A DNA stretch of 64,000 nucleotides from an uncultured Synechococcus sp. (GCA_937911865.1 CALDSK010000066.1:33600-97599); one strand, 5' to 3'; shown: positions 37,888-47,569, numbered from the stretch's first letter. Numbers and translations are program-made. The notes: generated by a model not told the origin, from the letters alone.

Positions 37888-39006
37888 ATGGATAGATCGA
37901 GAAGTAGTCCTAGACGTGGCTATACGCTGCCTGTGTTTGCTTGTGCGGGTGCGATCGCAGCCCTCCGTCATCTGATCAGTTCAGTGCAAGCCTCAAACAT
38001 GGTGACGCTTGATTTGATTGAACCGGCAGAAATAGCAGAGATTCCAATCGAACAGGTTGCTCGGCTATCTGAAACCTCTGTACTAGCCATTACCCGCAGC
38101 GATCCTGGCGACAATTTGGATCTCACTCGTCATACCCCTATCTGGTCTGTTGTGAGCTGGGGAGAATCGGCGCAATCAGAGCAAATCTGTTTAGAAGGCG
38201 GTGAGGGAATTGGCCGCCACACTGAAGGTGCGGCGATCTACAGCTACGCGCGAAAATTACTCCAGACGAACTTAGCGCTAGAACTTTCGACTGACCAAAA
38301 AATTAAAGTCACCATCATTTTGCCCGCAGGACGGCGGTTGGCTTTGCGGACCTCAAACGCTGCTTTTGGTGTGGTTGATGGTCTTTCTTTACTAGGAACA
38401 AGCGGTATTGCTCAGCCGCTGAGTGCCCCCGGCCAGCTGGCAGAATATCGAGAGACCTAGAAGCGCAAGGCCGCGGCGTATCAAGACTTAGAATTTTGCC
38501 TGGGAGAAAATGGTTTAGACCTGGCGCTGAAGTTAGTCATTGATCCTGCACGGCGGCTAAAAATAGCTAACTGGATGGGCCCGATGCTGGCCGAAGCTGG
38601 CGAGCTAGGCATTCGCTCTATTTTGCTGTTTGGCTACCACGGCAAGCTGATCAAGCTAGCAGGTGGCATTTTTCATACTCATCATCACGTCGCAGATGGA
38701 CGCCAGGAAATTATGGCAGCTTACTGTGCCAACGCTGGCTTAGAGATTGCTGTTGTACAGCAGGTTTTGGCCAGTGAGACGACGGAAGCTGCTTTGGGTG
38801 TACTGCGTGATTGGGAGAAGCAAACTCAAGATGATTGGGTGGCACGGGTGTATGGCATTTTATCTGAGCGGATTGATGAGCGATCGCACGCATACATCCA
38901 AACTCACACTGAGCAAACTGTTCAAGTTGGCAGTATCCTGTTTGACCGTCAGCGGCAGATTATCGTAAAGAGCAAGGCCAGTGAGCATTTACTATCTCTT
39001 TACTGA
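37888..39006 (+). pseudogene. cbiD: cbiD with an in-frame amber codon (cobalt-precorrin-5B C1-methyltransferase)
   Basis: CbiD methylates C1 of cobalt-precorrin-5B in the oxygen-independent corrin route used for cobalamin or pseudocobalamin. The first 190 codons encode GYTLPVFACAGAIAAL, ITRSDPGDNLDLTRHTP, GGEGIG and LLGTSGIAQPLSAPGQL. A TAG at 38458-38460 follows, and the same frame continues without shift into KRKAAAYQDLEF, ENGLDLALKL, LLFGYHGKLIKLAGGIFHTH and the proper C terminus, 372 codons in all. The TAG seems to fall where relatives have a Leu, so TTG to TAG is the simplest origin. A sequence error, recent loss, readthrough or a two-piece protein restarting at 38575 are all possible. 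Confidence 0.85.
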
Positions 39007-39590
39007 CTGGGATGTTGACCAAGCTGCTTTAAATGGCAAGCGGTTTGCTACTGTATTTAAAAAGCAAAATAATAAATCAAGCCGCCTAGGCCAGAAATTT
39101 CACTGACCTTGAGGCCCGTTTTAAGGGTAAGTACCCTACAATCCCCACCTGCCTTTTTTGAGTAGGTTAGTGAATCAGCTGGTGCCCGTCGTCAATCGTT
39201 CTTGAACAATCGTTCGACTCTTTCAATATTGTTCTAGCTATACCTCTAGCTATGTCCTAGACAAATGCACGTGAGACATGCACGTGAAGATTGCACAGAG
39301 ACTCTCAGCTTCCTGATACGCCTCCATCACACACCGCAACCTCTGCACCTGCTGCTTCAGAACAGCGTTCTTCTCAGCTGAGAACCATCCATATCGAAAG
39401 CCCGTATCGAAGGCAGATCACTGCGATATCCGCAGCTATTCTTCATCTTCTCTTTTAATTTTTTCTGTTTTTAACTTAAACCGCTTAGGCAAACGGCGCT
39501 CTACCAAAGACGCTGGCTGCATATTTATTAGGCAGTGTCTCTTTCGAGTAGGCGCTGTTTAAAACGCAAACCAGACAATAAGGGACTATT
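39007..39590. other. 584 bp gap between cbiD and guaA
   Basis: No gene recognised. Contents: a direct repeat of ATGCACGTGA (about 39265 and 39279), the perfect palindrome TTCTCAGCTGAGAA at 39371-39384, and pyrimidine-rich sequence before guaA. No purine-riboswitch core was seen. It may hold the guaA promoter and leader. Confidence 0.45.
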
Positions 39591-41228
39591 GTGACTTCTC
39601 AAACACCCACTTCACGGCCCAAAGCAGCAGATATTTCAAAGGACTCTTCTACGGTTGAAACCTCTGCTTTGAACCGCCAAATGCTAGCTATTTTAGACTT
39701 TGGCTCTCAGTATTCTGAGCTGATTGCTCGCCGGATTCGAGAGACCGAAGTGTATTCAGAAGTTCTCTCTTATCGCACCACCGCAGAGCAGCTGCAGCAG
39801 CTGAATCCTAAAGGCATCATTCTTTCTGGCGGTCCTAGTTCTGTTTACGACCGAGGGGCGCCTGCTTGTGATCCGGAGATTTGGAACTTAGGTATTCCTG
39901 TATTAGGTGTTTGCTACGGCATGCAGCTGATGGTGAAGCAGCTAGGCGGACAGGTTGAGCGGGCTGAGCGAGGTGAGTACGGTAAAGCTGCTCTGCTAAT
40001 TGATGACACGGCGGATTTGCTAAAGAATGTCACTGAGGCCTCAACTATGTGGATGAGTCACGGTGATTCTGTCACCCGGCTGCCAGAAGGATTCACAGTG
40101 TTAGCGCATACGGAGAACACGCCACAGGCTGCGATCGCAAACCCCCACAAACATTTCTACGGCGTTCAATTCCACCCTGAAGTTGTTCATTCTCCCGAAG
40201 GCGGTGAGCTAATTCGCAACTTCGTATACGACATTTGTGAATGCGAACCCACCTGGACCACTGAAGCATTTGTAGAAGAAGCTATCCGCGAAGTTCGCGC
40301 AAAAGTAGGTAACCAGCGCGTGCTGCTAGCACTTTCTGGTGGTGTCGATTCTTCTACCCTAGCCTTCTTATTGCACCAGGCAATTGGTGACCAGCTCACC
40401 TGCATGTTCATCGATCAAGGCTTTATGCGTAAGCGCGAGCCTGAGCGGCTGATCGAAATTTTCGATAAGCGCTTTCACATCAACGTGGAATACATCGATG
40501 CAGGCGCTAGATTTATAGAGAAAATGAAGGGCGTGACTGACCCTGAAGAAAAACGAAAAATAATTGGTCACGAATTTATTCAAGTCTTTGAGGAAGAGTC
40601 TACTCGCCTGGGTCCCTTTGACTATTTGGCTCAAGGTACGCTCTATCCGGATGTGATCGAATCGGCTGATACCAACGTCGATCCACAAACCGGTGAAAGA
40701 GTCGCCGTCAAAATCAAGAGCCATCACAATGTGGGCGGATTGCCGAAAGACCTGCGCTTTAAACTGATTGAACCCCTGCGAAAGCTCTTTAAAGATGAGG
40801 TTCGCAAGGTGGGCCGGGCCGTCAACTTGCCAGATGACATTGTCAGGCGTCATCCTTTCCCAGGACCCGGCTTAGCAATTCGGATTTTAGGAGAAGTAAC
40901 GCCAGAGCGCTTGCGAATCTTGAGAGAAGCGGACTATATCATTCGTCAAGAAATTCGCCGTAGCGACAGCTATCACGATTTCTGGCAGGCCTTTGGTGTC
41001 TTGCTGCCGGTACGTAGTGTCGGCGTGATGGGCGATCAGCGGACCTATGCCTATCCGATTGTTCTGCGCTTAGTCAGCAGTGAAGACGGTATGACCGCTG
41101 ACTGGTCTCGCGCACCCTACGAGCTGCTAGAAAGCATCTCCAACCGTGTGGTCAACGAGGTGGACGGTGTCAACCGAGTGGTGTACGACATTACTTCAAA
41201 GCCACCTGGCACCATAGAGTGGGAATAG
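39591..41228 (+). CDS. guaA: GMP synthase (glutamine-hydrolysing)
   Basis: Converts XMP to GMP. The class I glutamine amidotransferase domain has GVCYGMQLM with the nucleophile Cys and FHPEVVHS with the His-Glu pair. The ATP pyrophosphatase domain has the P-loop [10 protein letters not shown], and the C-terminal dimerisation domain ends KPPGTIEWE. The GTG start gives 545 residues with an N-terminal extension of about 29, common in cyanobacteria; a later ATG at codon 30 is possible. The stop codon lies in a tandem duplication. Confidence 0.96.
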   Translation: MTSQTPTSRPKAADISKDSSTVETSALNRQMLAILDFGSQYSELIARRIRETEVYSEVLSYRTTAEQLQQLNPKGIILSGGPSSVYDRGAPACDPEIWNLGIPVLGVCYGMQLMVKQLGGQVERAERGEYGKAALLIDDTADLLKNVTEASTMWMSHGDSVTRLPEGFTVLAHTENTPQAAIANPHKHFYGVQFHPEVVHSPEGGELIRNFVYDICECEPTWTTEAFVEEAIREVRAKVGNQRVLLALSGGVDSSTLAFLLHQAIGDQLTCMFIDQGFMRKREPERLIEIFDKRFHINVEYIDAGARFIEKMKGVTDPEEKRKIIGHEFIQVFEEESTRLGPFDYLAQGTLYPDVIESADTNVDPQTGERVAVKIKSHHNVGGLPKDLRFKLIEPLRKLFKDEVRKVGRAVNLPDDIVRRHPFPGPGLAIRILGEVTPERLRILREADYIIRQEIRRSDSYHDFWQAFGVLLPVRSVGVMGDQRTYAYPIVLRLVSSEDGMTADWSRAPYELLESISNRVVNEVDGVNRVVYDITSKPPGTIEWE

Positions 41229-41243
41229 AAGAGTGGGAATAGA
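41217..41243. repeat. 14-bp tandem duplication across the guaA stop codon
   Basis: GAGTGGGAATAGAA (41217-41230) is followed by 13 matching bases at 41231-41243. The TAG of guaA (41226-41228) is in the first copy, so a second copy of the stop region sits just downstream. Confidence 0.9.
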
Positions 41244-41324
41244 GCGCGAGAATAGCGCGGTCGTAAATTCTGCTTTTGTGTCTACAGCCTAATGGTCACT
41301 GGTGAAAGTTTGCGGCACAATATA

Positions 41325-41354
41325 GCAAATGTCCTAATGCATTAGAACATTTGC
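41325..41354. promoter_or_regulatory. 30-bp near-perfect palindrome upstream of the phasin-like gene
   Basis: The two 15-base halves are complementary at 14 positions; only 41333 and 41346 do not pair. The outer arms are GCAAATGT and ACATTTGC and the centre is CTAATGCATTAG. With no loop it is more like an operator for a dimeric or tetrameric regulator than a terminator. It is 111 bp upstream of the ATG at 41465 and 97 bp after guaA. Confidence 0.65.
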
Positions 41355-41464
41355 GAGTCGAGTTGCTTGATCAGCTGCATCTAGATCATCTATGTGCGGT
41401 GGCCTTCAGAAGTATCCTAAGCAACTCGGCAGATGCTATAGACCTTGAGGCAACCACTATCACC

Positions 41465-41869
41465 ATGAATACTGACTCCTTTCTCGAACTCATCCAAAAA
41501 GGCTATCGTGTCACTCTGGGAGCAGCCTCTACCGCAGTAGAAGCTGTACAAGATCCTCAGCGAGTTTCCGATGAATTTTCTGCGATTGGGAGCGACTGGG
41601 AGCGCTTGGCCGACAAGCTAGAAGTTCGCGGTGCGCTGACAGAAAAAGAAGCTCGCGACTTTGTAGAAGGTGTGACCAGTCAAATGCCTGAGCCCTTCCG
41701 CAGCGCGTCTTCTCCATTTACACCCGGTGCTCCTGCTGAGCCACCCACTGTGACTACAGTTGCAACGCCAGTAGTCGATACAGAATTGCAGGCAGAAGTG
41801 ACTTCTTTAACGGCTGAACTTATTGCGATTCGCAAAGAGATTGAAGAGCTAAAGAGTAAAGACAGCTAG
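41465..41869 (+). CDS. Phasin-like small helical protein
   Basis: 134 residues from the ATG at 41465. The N-terminal helices (MNTDSFLELIQKGYRVTLGA; GALTEKEARDFVEGV) resemble polyhydroxyalkanoate granule-associated or phasin-like proteins, then a Pro/Thr-rich linker leads to a C-terminal coiled coil (ELIAIRKEIEELK). The frame is open to 41351, but that extension overlaps the palindrome and is not family-like. Phasin function is a tentative assignment; a small scaffold protein is equally possible. A good terminator follows. Confidence 0.6.
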   Translation: MNTDSFLELIQKGYRVTLGAASTAVEAVQDPQRVSDEFSAIGSDWERLADKLEVRGALTEKEARDFVEGVTSQMPEPFRSASSPFTPGAPAEPPTVTTVATPVVDTELQAEVTSLTAELIAIRKEIEELKSKDS

Positions 41870-41896
41870 CGCTTCGATGGCCGTTGGATGAAATAA

Positions 41897-41925
41897 GGGC
41901 GCTCACTGATGTGGGTGTCCTTTTT
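41897..41925 (+). terminator. Rho-independent terminator after the phasin-like gene
   Basis: Ten-base arms GGGCGCTCAC (41897-41906) and GTGGGTGTCC (41911-41920), with three G-U pairs and a TGAT loop, then TTTTT (41921-41925). Confidence 0.85.
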
Positions 41926-42003
41926 ACTTTTTCTAATGCATCCTTACCTAATGCATCTTTGCTTTGTTTGCATCCTTACTTTGCTGCTGAATGCCAGTGC
42001 TTT

Positions 42004-42780
42004 CTATGCCAGCGTACTGTTTGCTCCACCTACTGGCGGAACGTCTTGCCAGCGTCCTTGTCCAACGGCCCTGATAGCCTGTTTGAGTGAGACATCTCCT
42101 GTGTAAAGGGCTTTCCCAACTATAACGCCGGATACACCCAAGGGTACAAGTCCTAACAAGCTCATTAAATCTGAGAGTGAGCTAACGCCGCCGGAGGCAA
42201 TTACGGGTGTATCTATAGCGGTGGCTAGTTCCCTGAGTGCTGCTAGGTTTGGCCCTTTCATGGTGCCGTCGCGTTTGATGTCGGTGTACACAATGGCTGC
42301 CGCGCCCTGCTCGCCCATCCGTCTTGCCAAGTCTATGGCCATGACTTCGGAGGTTTCAATCCAGCCTCGGGTAGCCACTTTGCCTTCACGGGCATCTATG
42401 CCGACGATGATTTGACCGGGAAATTTTGTGCTGAGCTGCCCGACGAGATCTGGATTCTCGACGGCAGCGGTCCCTAAGATGGCATACTGTACGCCCAAGT
42501 CGAACAGTGCACTCACGCGGTCGGCATCCCGCAAGCCGCCACCCACTTGAATAGGAAGATCAACAGCTTCAGCGATCGCACCAATCGCTTCCCAATTTTC
42601 TGGCTTCCCAGCTTTTGCTCCATCTAAATCGACTAGATGCAAACGCGTAGCGCCCTCGGCCTCCCATTGTTTAGCGACGTCTACGGGATTGTCGTTAAAC
42701 ACCTCAGACTGTTCGTAGTCTCCTTGAAAGAGGCGCACGCAGCGCCCTCCTAACAGGTCAATTGCTGGGATAACATCCAT
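42004..42780 (-). CDS. hisA: Phosphoribosyl-formimino-AICAR ribotide isomerase
   Basis: Amadori rearrangement step of histidine biosynthesis. The TIM barrel starts [21 protein letters not shown] with the catalytic Asp8 and has the second catalytic Asp in [15 protein letters not shown]. The phosphate loops GGGLRD and ASGGVSS are present. Length (258 residues) is normal. It lies 60 bp downstream of the SirB1-type gene on the same strand; histidine genes are scattered in cyanobacteria, so isolation is expected. Confidence 0.96.
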   Translation of the reverse strand: MDVIPAIDLLGGRCVRLFQGDYEQSEVFNDNPVDVAKQWEAEGATRLHLVDLDGAKAGKPENWEAIGAIAEAVDLPIQVGGGLRDADRVSALFDLGVQYAILGTAAVENPDLVGQLSTKFPGQIIVGIDAREGKVATRGWIETSEVMAIDLARRMGEQGAAAIVYTDIKRDGTMKGPNLAALRELATAIDTPVIASGGVSSLSDLMSLLGLVPLGVSGVIVGKALYTGDVSLKQAIRAVGQGRWQDVPPVGGANSTLA

Positions 42781-42840
42781 GAGTGCTCAAATCCGCTAAG
42801 TCAAGCTTGAATTGTACCAAGAAAGACTATCGGGCCCCTG

Positions 42841-43659
42841 CTATGAGCGCTCAATGCTTTCTAGAATTTGCTGAATAGTGTCGCCGTCTGGAGCGCTGGG
42901 ATGCGATCGCAAATACCGTTTCAAATCTTGCTCAGCCAGCTCATAGTTTTCTAACCGGTGGTGTAAAAGGCCGCGATCACGAATCTGCTGAGACTCGCCT
43001 GGCCTCAAAATCAACAGCTTGTCGAGCACGGCCACTGCTTCTTCGTCGGCTTCTAGCTGAATATAAATGGCCTTCAAATTCATCAGCATGCGAGTGAGAA
43101 ACTGTTTTGGCATCACCCCGCTTAAGAAGCTGGGGTTCCAGTCTACCTGTGGAAACATCCGTTCAAAGCGTTGCTGACAGTCTGCGACGAACATAATCTC
43201 GCCCTGTCTAAACGGATCAACAAACACTTCCATCTCTTCAACGACGGGCCGAATCAAAAAGTGACCCGGCATCCCTACCCCTATCATCGGAAACTGCACG
43301 CGTCTGGCAATTTCTAAATAGACCAGTGACAGCGTGATTGGAATACCAAGTCGCCTATCGAGTACGCAGTTTAGATAGCTGTTATCTGGACTGTAGTAAT
43401 CAGTCTGGTTCCCTGAAAAGTTAAGCTCCTCGAACAGATAGGCGTTGATAATTTGAATGACTTTGAGCGGATAGCGGTTTTTAGGGAGGCGCGATCGCAC
43501 CGCCGCTGCCATGTCATCTAGCTTCTCCAGGTAAAACGTAGGATCCATATCCCAGTATTCTTCCTGGGCGATATAAAGTGCTGCTGCTGCTAAATTAATT
43601 CGCCCTTCAGATTTCTGCACTTCCTGGTAAAAACGTTGCCCAGCCGGGGAAAGTCTCAT
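42841..43659 (-). CDS. SirB1-type transglutaminase-like/TPR protein
   Basis: A 272-residue protein of the SirB1 family. The transglutaminase-like core carries SYLNCVLDRRLGIPITLSLVYLEIARR with a Cys, PGHFLIRP with a His and VFVDPFRQGE with an Asp, so a papain-like triad is possible. Residues 190-265 are TPR-like helices (ADEEAVAVLDKLLILRP; RLENYELAEQDLKRYL). Function is unknown; members have been proposed to act in protein interaction or proteolysis. It lies downstream of the flotillin terminator and so is probably a separate transcription unit. Confidence 0.85.
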   Translation of the reverse strand: MRLSPAGQRFYQEVQKSEGRINLAAAALYIAQEEYWDMDPTFYLEKLDDMAAAVRSRLPKNRYPLKVIQIINAYLFEELNFSGNQTDYYSPDNSYLNCVLDRRLGIPITLSLVYLEIARRVQFPMIGVGMPGHFLIRPVVEEMEVFVDPFRQGEIMFVADCQQRFERMFPQVDWNPSFLSGVMPKQFLTRMLMNLKAIYIQLEADEEAVAVLDKLLILRPGESQQIRDRGLLHHRLENYELAEQDLKRYLRSHPSAPDGDTIQQILESIERS

Positions 43660-43670
43660 AGTCTATGGCA

Positions 43671-43712
43671 AATAAAAAGCAGCCTGCCGGGGTACGTACG
43701 CGGAGGCTGCTT
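43671..43712 (-). terminator. Terminator of the flotillin operon
   Basis: On the minus strand AAGCAGCCT and AGGCTGCTT (43677-43685 and 43704-43712) form a nine-base stem around an 18-base loop, and the strand continues in TTTTTATTT. It lies 30 bp beyond the second flotillin stop codon. Confidence 0.85.
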
Positions 43713-43741
43713 CATTTTATAGCGGGTCGGCGGCGGAGAGG

Positions 43742-45013
43742 TTAGTTATCCATGACCGAGCTATCTTCGCTGAGCACTGCCGGGGTGCTGTCATCAAACT
43801 TGGGCCCACCCACTCTATTAATCGCGCCTGCTAAGTCAACTCCAGATGTTTGCTTAAGCTGTGTCATAAAAGCTGCCGCCTGGGTTGCCAGGTTGCCAGA
43901 CTGCGTATCGATGACGGTTACGTTCTGTACGCCAACGTCAGGGACTGTTGCCGTCAATGTTTTCAGCAGCACTTCCAGCTTCTGCAAGAGGAAGATATCG
44001 CGGGCGCTGTCACCTGCTGTTAGCCAGGATTCTGCCAGGCTGCGTGTCCCTTCTGCTTGAGCTTTCCCTTCTTCAATGATGGTTGATGCGTTACCTTTTG
44101 CCTGGGCGATCGCCCGTTTACACTCAGCTTCAGCAGGAGCAATGACATCTGCTTTCAGCTGTTCCATAATCTGCTTGATGCGCTCTTGCTGCACTGGCAC
44201 ATCCGCCTGAATTCGGGCCAAAGAAGCGGCAATTTCTGCTTCTGCTTCAGCGACTACCGCCGCTCGCATGGTCAGCGCATCTTGTGTTCTTTGCTCTGCC
44301 GCCGCCTGTGAAATGCCGATATCTCGCTCTAGCCGCCGCACGGCAGTAATCTTCTGGTTCTCAGCGGTTTGAATTGCTGACTCAGCCTTGGCCTCTGCTT
44401 CGGCAATCCGAGCATCCCGCTGCAAATCCGCCTGCTGCTTACGACCAATAGAATCCAGATAGCGCACGTCATCAGAAATATTCTGAATTTGTAGCGTGTC
44501 GAGCACTAGACCTAGCTTTTCAAGATCTTCTTCGGCCTCATCTAGCAAGCTTTTGGCAAAGGCCGTTTTGTCCTCATTTACCTGCTCTGGCGTCAGGCTA
44601 GCGAGCACGCCTCGAAGATTCCCTTCCAGAGTCTCCTTTGCCATTTTTTCAATCTCTTTGCGGGGCTTGCCGAGCAAGCGCTCAATAGCGTTGTGAATGG
44701 TGGGTTCTTCGCCTGCAATCTTGATATTAGCAACACCATCTACATGAAGTGGAATACCGCCTTTCGAGTACGCATTTGATACTTTCAGCTCGATGATCAT
44801 GTTAGTCAAGTTCATCTTCATGACTTTTTCGAGCAGTGGTGTGCGAATGCTGCTGCCACCTTTCACCAATCGATAGCCCACTTTGCGGCTGCCCATCTTG
44901 CGAGTACTGCCTGCAAAAATAAGCACTTCGTTGGGCTGACAGATGTAGTAAAGGTTCTTGATAGTGAAGGTTCCAAGCCCCCCAGCTAACAGCAACAGAA
45001 TCAAAATAGGCAT
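43742..45013 (-). CDS. Flotillin-like SPFH protein, second copy
   Basis: A 423-residue SPFH/flotillin protein. One N-terminal membrane helix (residues 2-22, PILILLLLAGGLGTFTI) is followed by the SPFH domain (YYICQPNEVLIFAGS; LTPEQVNEDKTAF) and a long Ala/Glu-rich coiled coil (residues 205-335) typical of flotillin oligomers. In bacteria they form membrane microdomains and associate with NfeD-like partners. It shares order and architecture with the next gene upstream, so the pair probably assemble together. The start MPILILL is supported by the helix beginning at residue 2. Expression is shared with the operon and ends at 43671-43712. Confidence 0.9.
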   Translation of the reverse strand: MPILILLLLAGGLGTFTIKNLYYICQPNEVLIFAGSTRKMGSRKVGYRLVKGGSSIRTPLLEKVMKMNLTNMIIELKVSNAYSKGGIPLHVDGVANIKIAGEEPTIHNAIERLLGKPRKEIEKMAKETLEGNLRGVLASLTPEQVNEDKTAFAKSLLDEAEEDLEKLGLVLDTLQIQNISDDVRYLDSIGRKQQADLQRDARIAEAEAKAESAIQTAENQKITAVRRLERDIGISQAAAEQRTQDALTMRAAVVAEAEAEIAASLARIQADVPVQQERIKQIMEQLKADVIAPAEAECKRAIAQAKGNASTIIEEGKAQAEGTRSLAESWLTAGDSARDIFLLQKLEVLLKTLTATVPDVGVQNVTVIDTQSGNLATQAAAFMTQLKQTSGVDLAGAINRVGGPKFDDSTPAVLSEDSSVMDN

Positions 45014-45122
45014 TGTCTAACTTCTCCAAAAATGTCTGGTGGGATAGGCCTCTTGCCCGTCCCTTGGTTTCTTGTATCTCTCAAATTCTGCAAGTGAGTT
45101 TTACGAGCTAGCGCTGCGAGTG

Positions 45123-45152
45123 AGCACTATGAATTATTAGCACTATGAATTA
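45123..45152. repeat. 16-bp tandem duplication across the first flotillin stop codon
   Basis: AGCACTATGAATTATT (45123-45138) is followed by 14 matching bases at 45139-45152. The TAG of the minus-strand gene (45143-45145) is inside the right-hand copy. Confidence 0.9.
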
Positions 45153-46585
45153 GCTGAAAGCGCTGTGACTGAGCTGACATCTAGCTTTCCATTTGAAGCG
45201 GGTGCGCCTGCCTGCGAGAGCGTTCCTACTACATCAATGCCAAGTGTTTGTTCTACCTGCGTTAAAAACTGTCGAACAATCTCGGGATAGACATTGGCCA
45301 GACTAGCGATCGCTTTTCCATCTCCGTTATCAATCACGTTAATGTTGTCTAGCTTCATTCGATGGGGAATGGCGGCTGCTTCTTGCAAAATCATTTCTAC
45401 CTGCTGTAGCAAAAAAATCTGGCTGGCATCTGCGCCCGTTTCTTTCCAGACCTGCGCTAGCATTTCGTTCACAGCGGCGGCAGCTTTCGCATTTTCTTCG
45501 ATGCTGGCTGCTGCGCCTTTGGCATGCAATGCCTGCGCTTCACGACGCGCCTCTGCTGGGAGCACTTCGTCGGCTTGCAATCGTAGCCTTTCTAGCTTGG
45601 CTCTAACCGCTTGCAGCTGCTGTTCGGCTCTGGCTCTAGCTTCTTTTGCCGCCGCTGCTGTGCGCTCTTCTTCTGATTTGGAGCGCTGATCGAGCTCTGC
45701 TTTAATTCTACGCAGTTCGTTGGTTTTCTCCTGCGTAATCGTCAGGGCCTGAGACTTAAACATCTCTGCTTTTTTCTGGCAGTCGGCCTCAATCCGCTCG
45801 GCTTCGCCAATTGCTTCTGCTTCAGCAATCTCAGCATCGCGAACGATTTTGGCAATTTGCCGTCGGCCAATAGAGCTGAGGTAGTCTACATCGTCGGTGA
45901 CACTCTGCACTTTCAGCGTATCGAGCTGAAGCCCTAGCTTGTTGAGATCGCGGGCGACATCTTCTGCAATCCGTTCTGCAAAAATCAATCGGTCTTCGTT
46001 CACTTGCTCAGGCGTTAGGTTAGCGACAACACCCCGCAAATTGCCTTCTAGGGTTTCACGAACAACCCGACGAATTTCTGAGCGATTGCGGCCCAGGAAT
46101 CGTTCGATGGCGTTGCCGACAATACTTTTTTTGCTGGAGACTTTTACGTTCGCGATCGCCTGAATATTTAGCGGCGTCCCACCTTTCGCGTAAGAATTGC
46201 TCACCTCTACTGGAATTGGCATGGTGGTCATATCCATTTTTTCCACCCGCTCAATCACTGGAATGATGAAGGCGCGGCCGCCAAAGATAACCCGATACCC
46301 CACTTCCCGCCCATTCGCCTGCTTGTACTTCCGACCTGAGATAATCAGAATCTCATTGGGCTTACAGATTCTTAAGCAGGTTTTTAGCAGGGCAATCACG
46401 CTAGCCAAAATAATTAAAGTGATGCCGATACCGCTAATTCCCAGTACGCCAATCGCTGCGGATGACGTGGCTGTGGATGTCAGTGGTTGAGTTGCCTGTG
46501 AGAGTATTAGCGGCTGCTCTACGTGCTCTATGGCTTCGCTACTGTCAACTTCGCTATTGTCTAATCGAAAAGAAGATTCACTCAT
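45143..46585 (-). CDS. Flotillin-like SPFH protein, first copy
   Basis: About 480 residues. A polar N-terminal tail precedes one membrane helix (GVLGISGIGITLIILASVIALL), the SPFH domain (LRICKPNEILIISGRKYK; LTPEQVNEDRLIFAERI) and a coiled coil with alternating Ala, Glu, Arg and Lys (EAIGEAERIEADCQKKAEM). The frame extends to a TTG at 46645 and an ATG at 46630. The ATG at 46585 is chosen because GGAG lies eight bases before it. The long N-terminal tail would be cytoplasmic or extracytoplasmic depending on topology. Between NfeD-like and second flotillin genes, 130 and 100 bp spacings suggest one transcription unit. Confidence 0.88.
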   Translation of the reverse strand: MSESSFRLDNSEVDSSEAIEHVEQPLILSQATQPLTSTATSSAAIGVLGISGIGITLIILASVIALLKTCLRICKPNEILIISGRKYKQANGREVGYRVIFGGRAFIIPVIERVEKMDMTTMPIPVEVSNSYAKGGTPLNIQAIANVKVSSKKSIVGNAIERFLGRNRSEIRRVVRETLEGNLRGVVANLTPEQVNEDRLIFAERIAEDVARDLNKLGLQLDTLKVQSVTDDVDYLSSIGRRQIAKIVRDAEIAEAEAIGEAERIEADCQKKAEMFKSQALTITQEKTNELRRIKAELDQRSKSEEERTAAAAKEARARAEQQLQAVRAKLERLRLQADEVLPAEARREAQALHAKGAAASIEENAKAAAAVNEMLAQVWKETGADASQIFLLQQVEMILQEAAAIPHRMKLDNINVIDNGDGKAIASLANVYPEIVRQFLTQVEQTLGIDVVGTLSQAGAPASNGKLDVSSVTALSANS

Positions 46586-46685
46586 TGGTGTGACTCCGTA
46601 TGATTGTTCCGTGTAATTGTTTTGAGGCATCACTTCACCAGGCAACGTAAAGATTTACCAGTGAGACCAGCCGTCTGAGACGTTT

Positions 46686-47396
46686 TTATCCCTCCAGTCT
46701 CTTGGGATTACTGTCAGGGTCAGCGCCTTTCATCGCATGTTTGTCAGAGACTACCCACAGTCGGTTTTCCTCGCGACCTACCACTAGAACGCGATCGCCC
46801 ACCTGAAAAGATTCGGTTTCGTCGGTTCTTGCAATTAGGTGCAGCGTGCTGCCACCGACTTCCAAGAACACTTTGCCCTTGCTATTCGCGTCGAAAGGAA
46901 GTTCTACAATGCCGACCAATCCTGAAAAGTCTTCATTGCGCATCAGGCTATCGACCTGGCGGTGCTTGAGATAGCGTAAGCTGCTAGCCAGAGCGCCGCC
47001 GCAAAAGATGCCCATAGCGAGTGCGATCGCAAACGTTAGGATGCCTAGCTCCGGGCTCGTAGCGCCTATCACCAGCCCAGTTAGTCCAAAGAAAAATCCT
47101 CCAAATGTCCAAAATTTAAAGCTGGTCAAAATAGACAGCGGAAAAGGTAGTCTTCTGCGCCTACGAGCGGTTGTTTTTAACAGCGCAACGTCTGTATCAA
47201 TCTGCAAGTCGGTATCAGCATCGATGTCCGCGTCAAAATCGGCATCAGCATCAATGTCTGCGTCGAAGTCGGTATCAACATCGAAATCGGCATCAGCATC
47301 AATATCAAAGTCATCAAGCAAATCGCCGCCGCCGACCAAAGACAAGGCGACAAAGGCACCGCCAATGATTAAACAAAACCAATAAACTGATTCCAC
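46686..47396 (-). CDS. NfeD/YqiJ-like membrane protein with an alternating-Asp linker
   Basis: A 236-residue protein. Helix 1 (residues 5-23), then an acidic segment in which every odd residue from 29 to 63 is Asp, plus Asp67 and Asp69, then RRRRR (78-82), two membrane helices (about 95-115 and 118-140) and a C-terminal OB-fold-like domain (GLVGIVELPFD; GDRVLVVGREENRLWVV). NfeD or YqiJ proteins are the standard genetic partners of flotillins, which fits the next two genes. The DxDxD segment could bind Ca2+ or other cations (inference). The start is GTG at 47394-47396, without a clear ribosome site. Confidence 0.85.
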   Translation of the reverse strand: MESVYWFCLIIGGAFVALSLVGGGDLLDDFDIDADADFDVDTDFDADIDADADFDADIDADTDLQIDTDVALLKTTARRRRRLPFPLSILTSFKFWTFGGFFFGLTGLVIGATSPELGILTFAIALAMGIFCGGALASSLRYLKHRQVDSLMRNEDFSGLVGIVELPFDANSKGKVFLEVGGSTLHLIARTDETESFQVGDRVLVVGREENRLWVVSDKHAMKGADPDSNPKRLEG

Positions 47397-47569
47397 AGGG
47401 ATTGCTCTAGAAGTGAACGATGAAAGCCGAGCCTACAGATAAATTTGAAGCGAGACAACACACGTTCAGATATATCAAGGACTCTTGCTATATCGTGTAT
47501 GTAGATACTCGAAATATCGCGCTGATTCCCGAAAATCTTCACAAGACTTCCGCTACGATGCGGTTTCCT

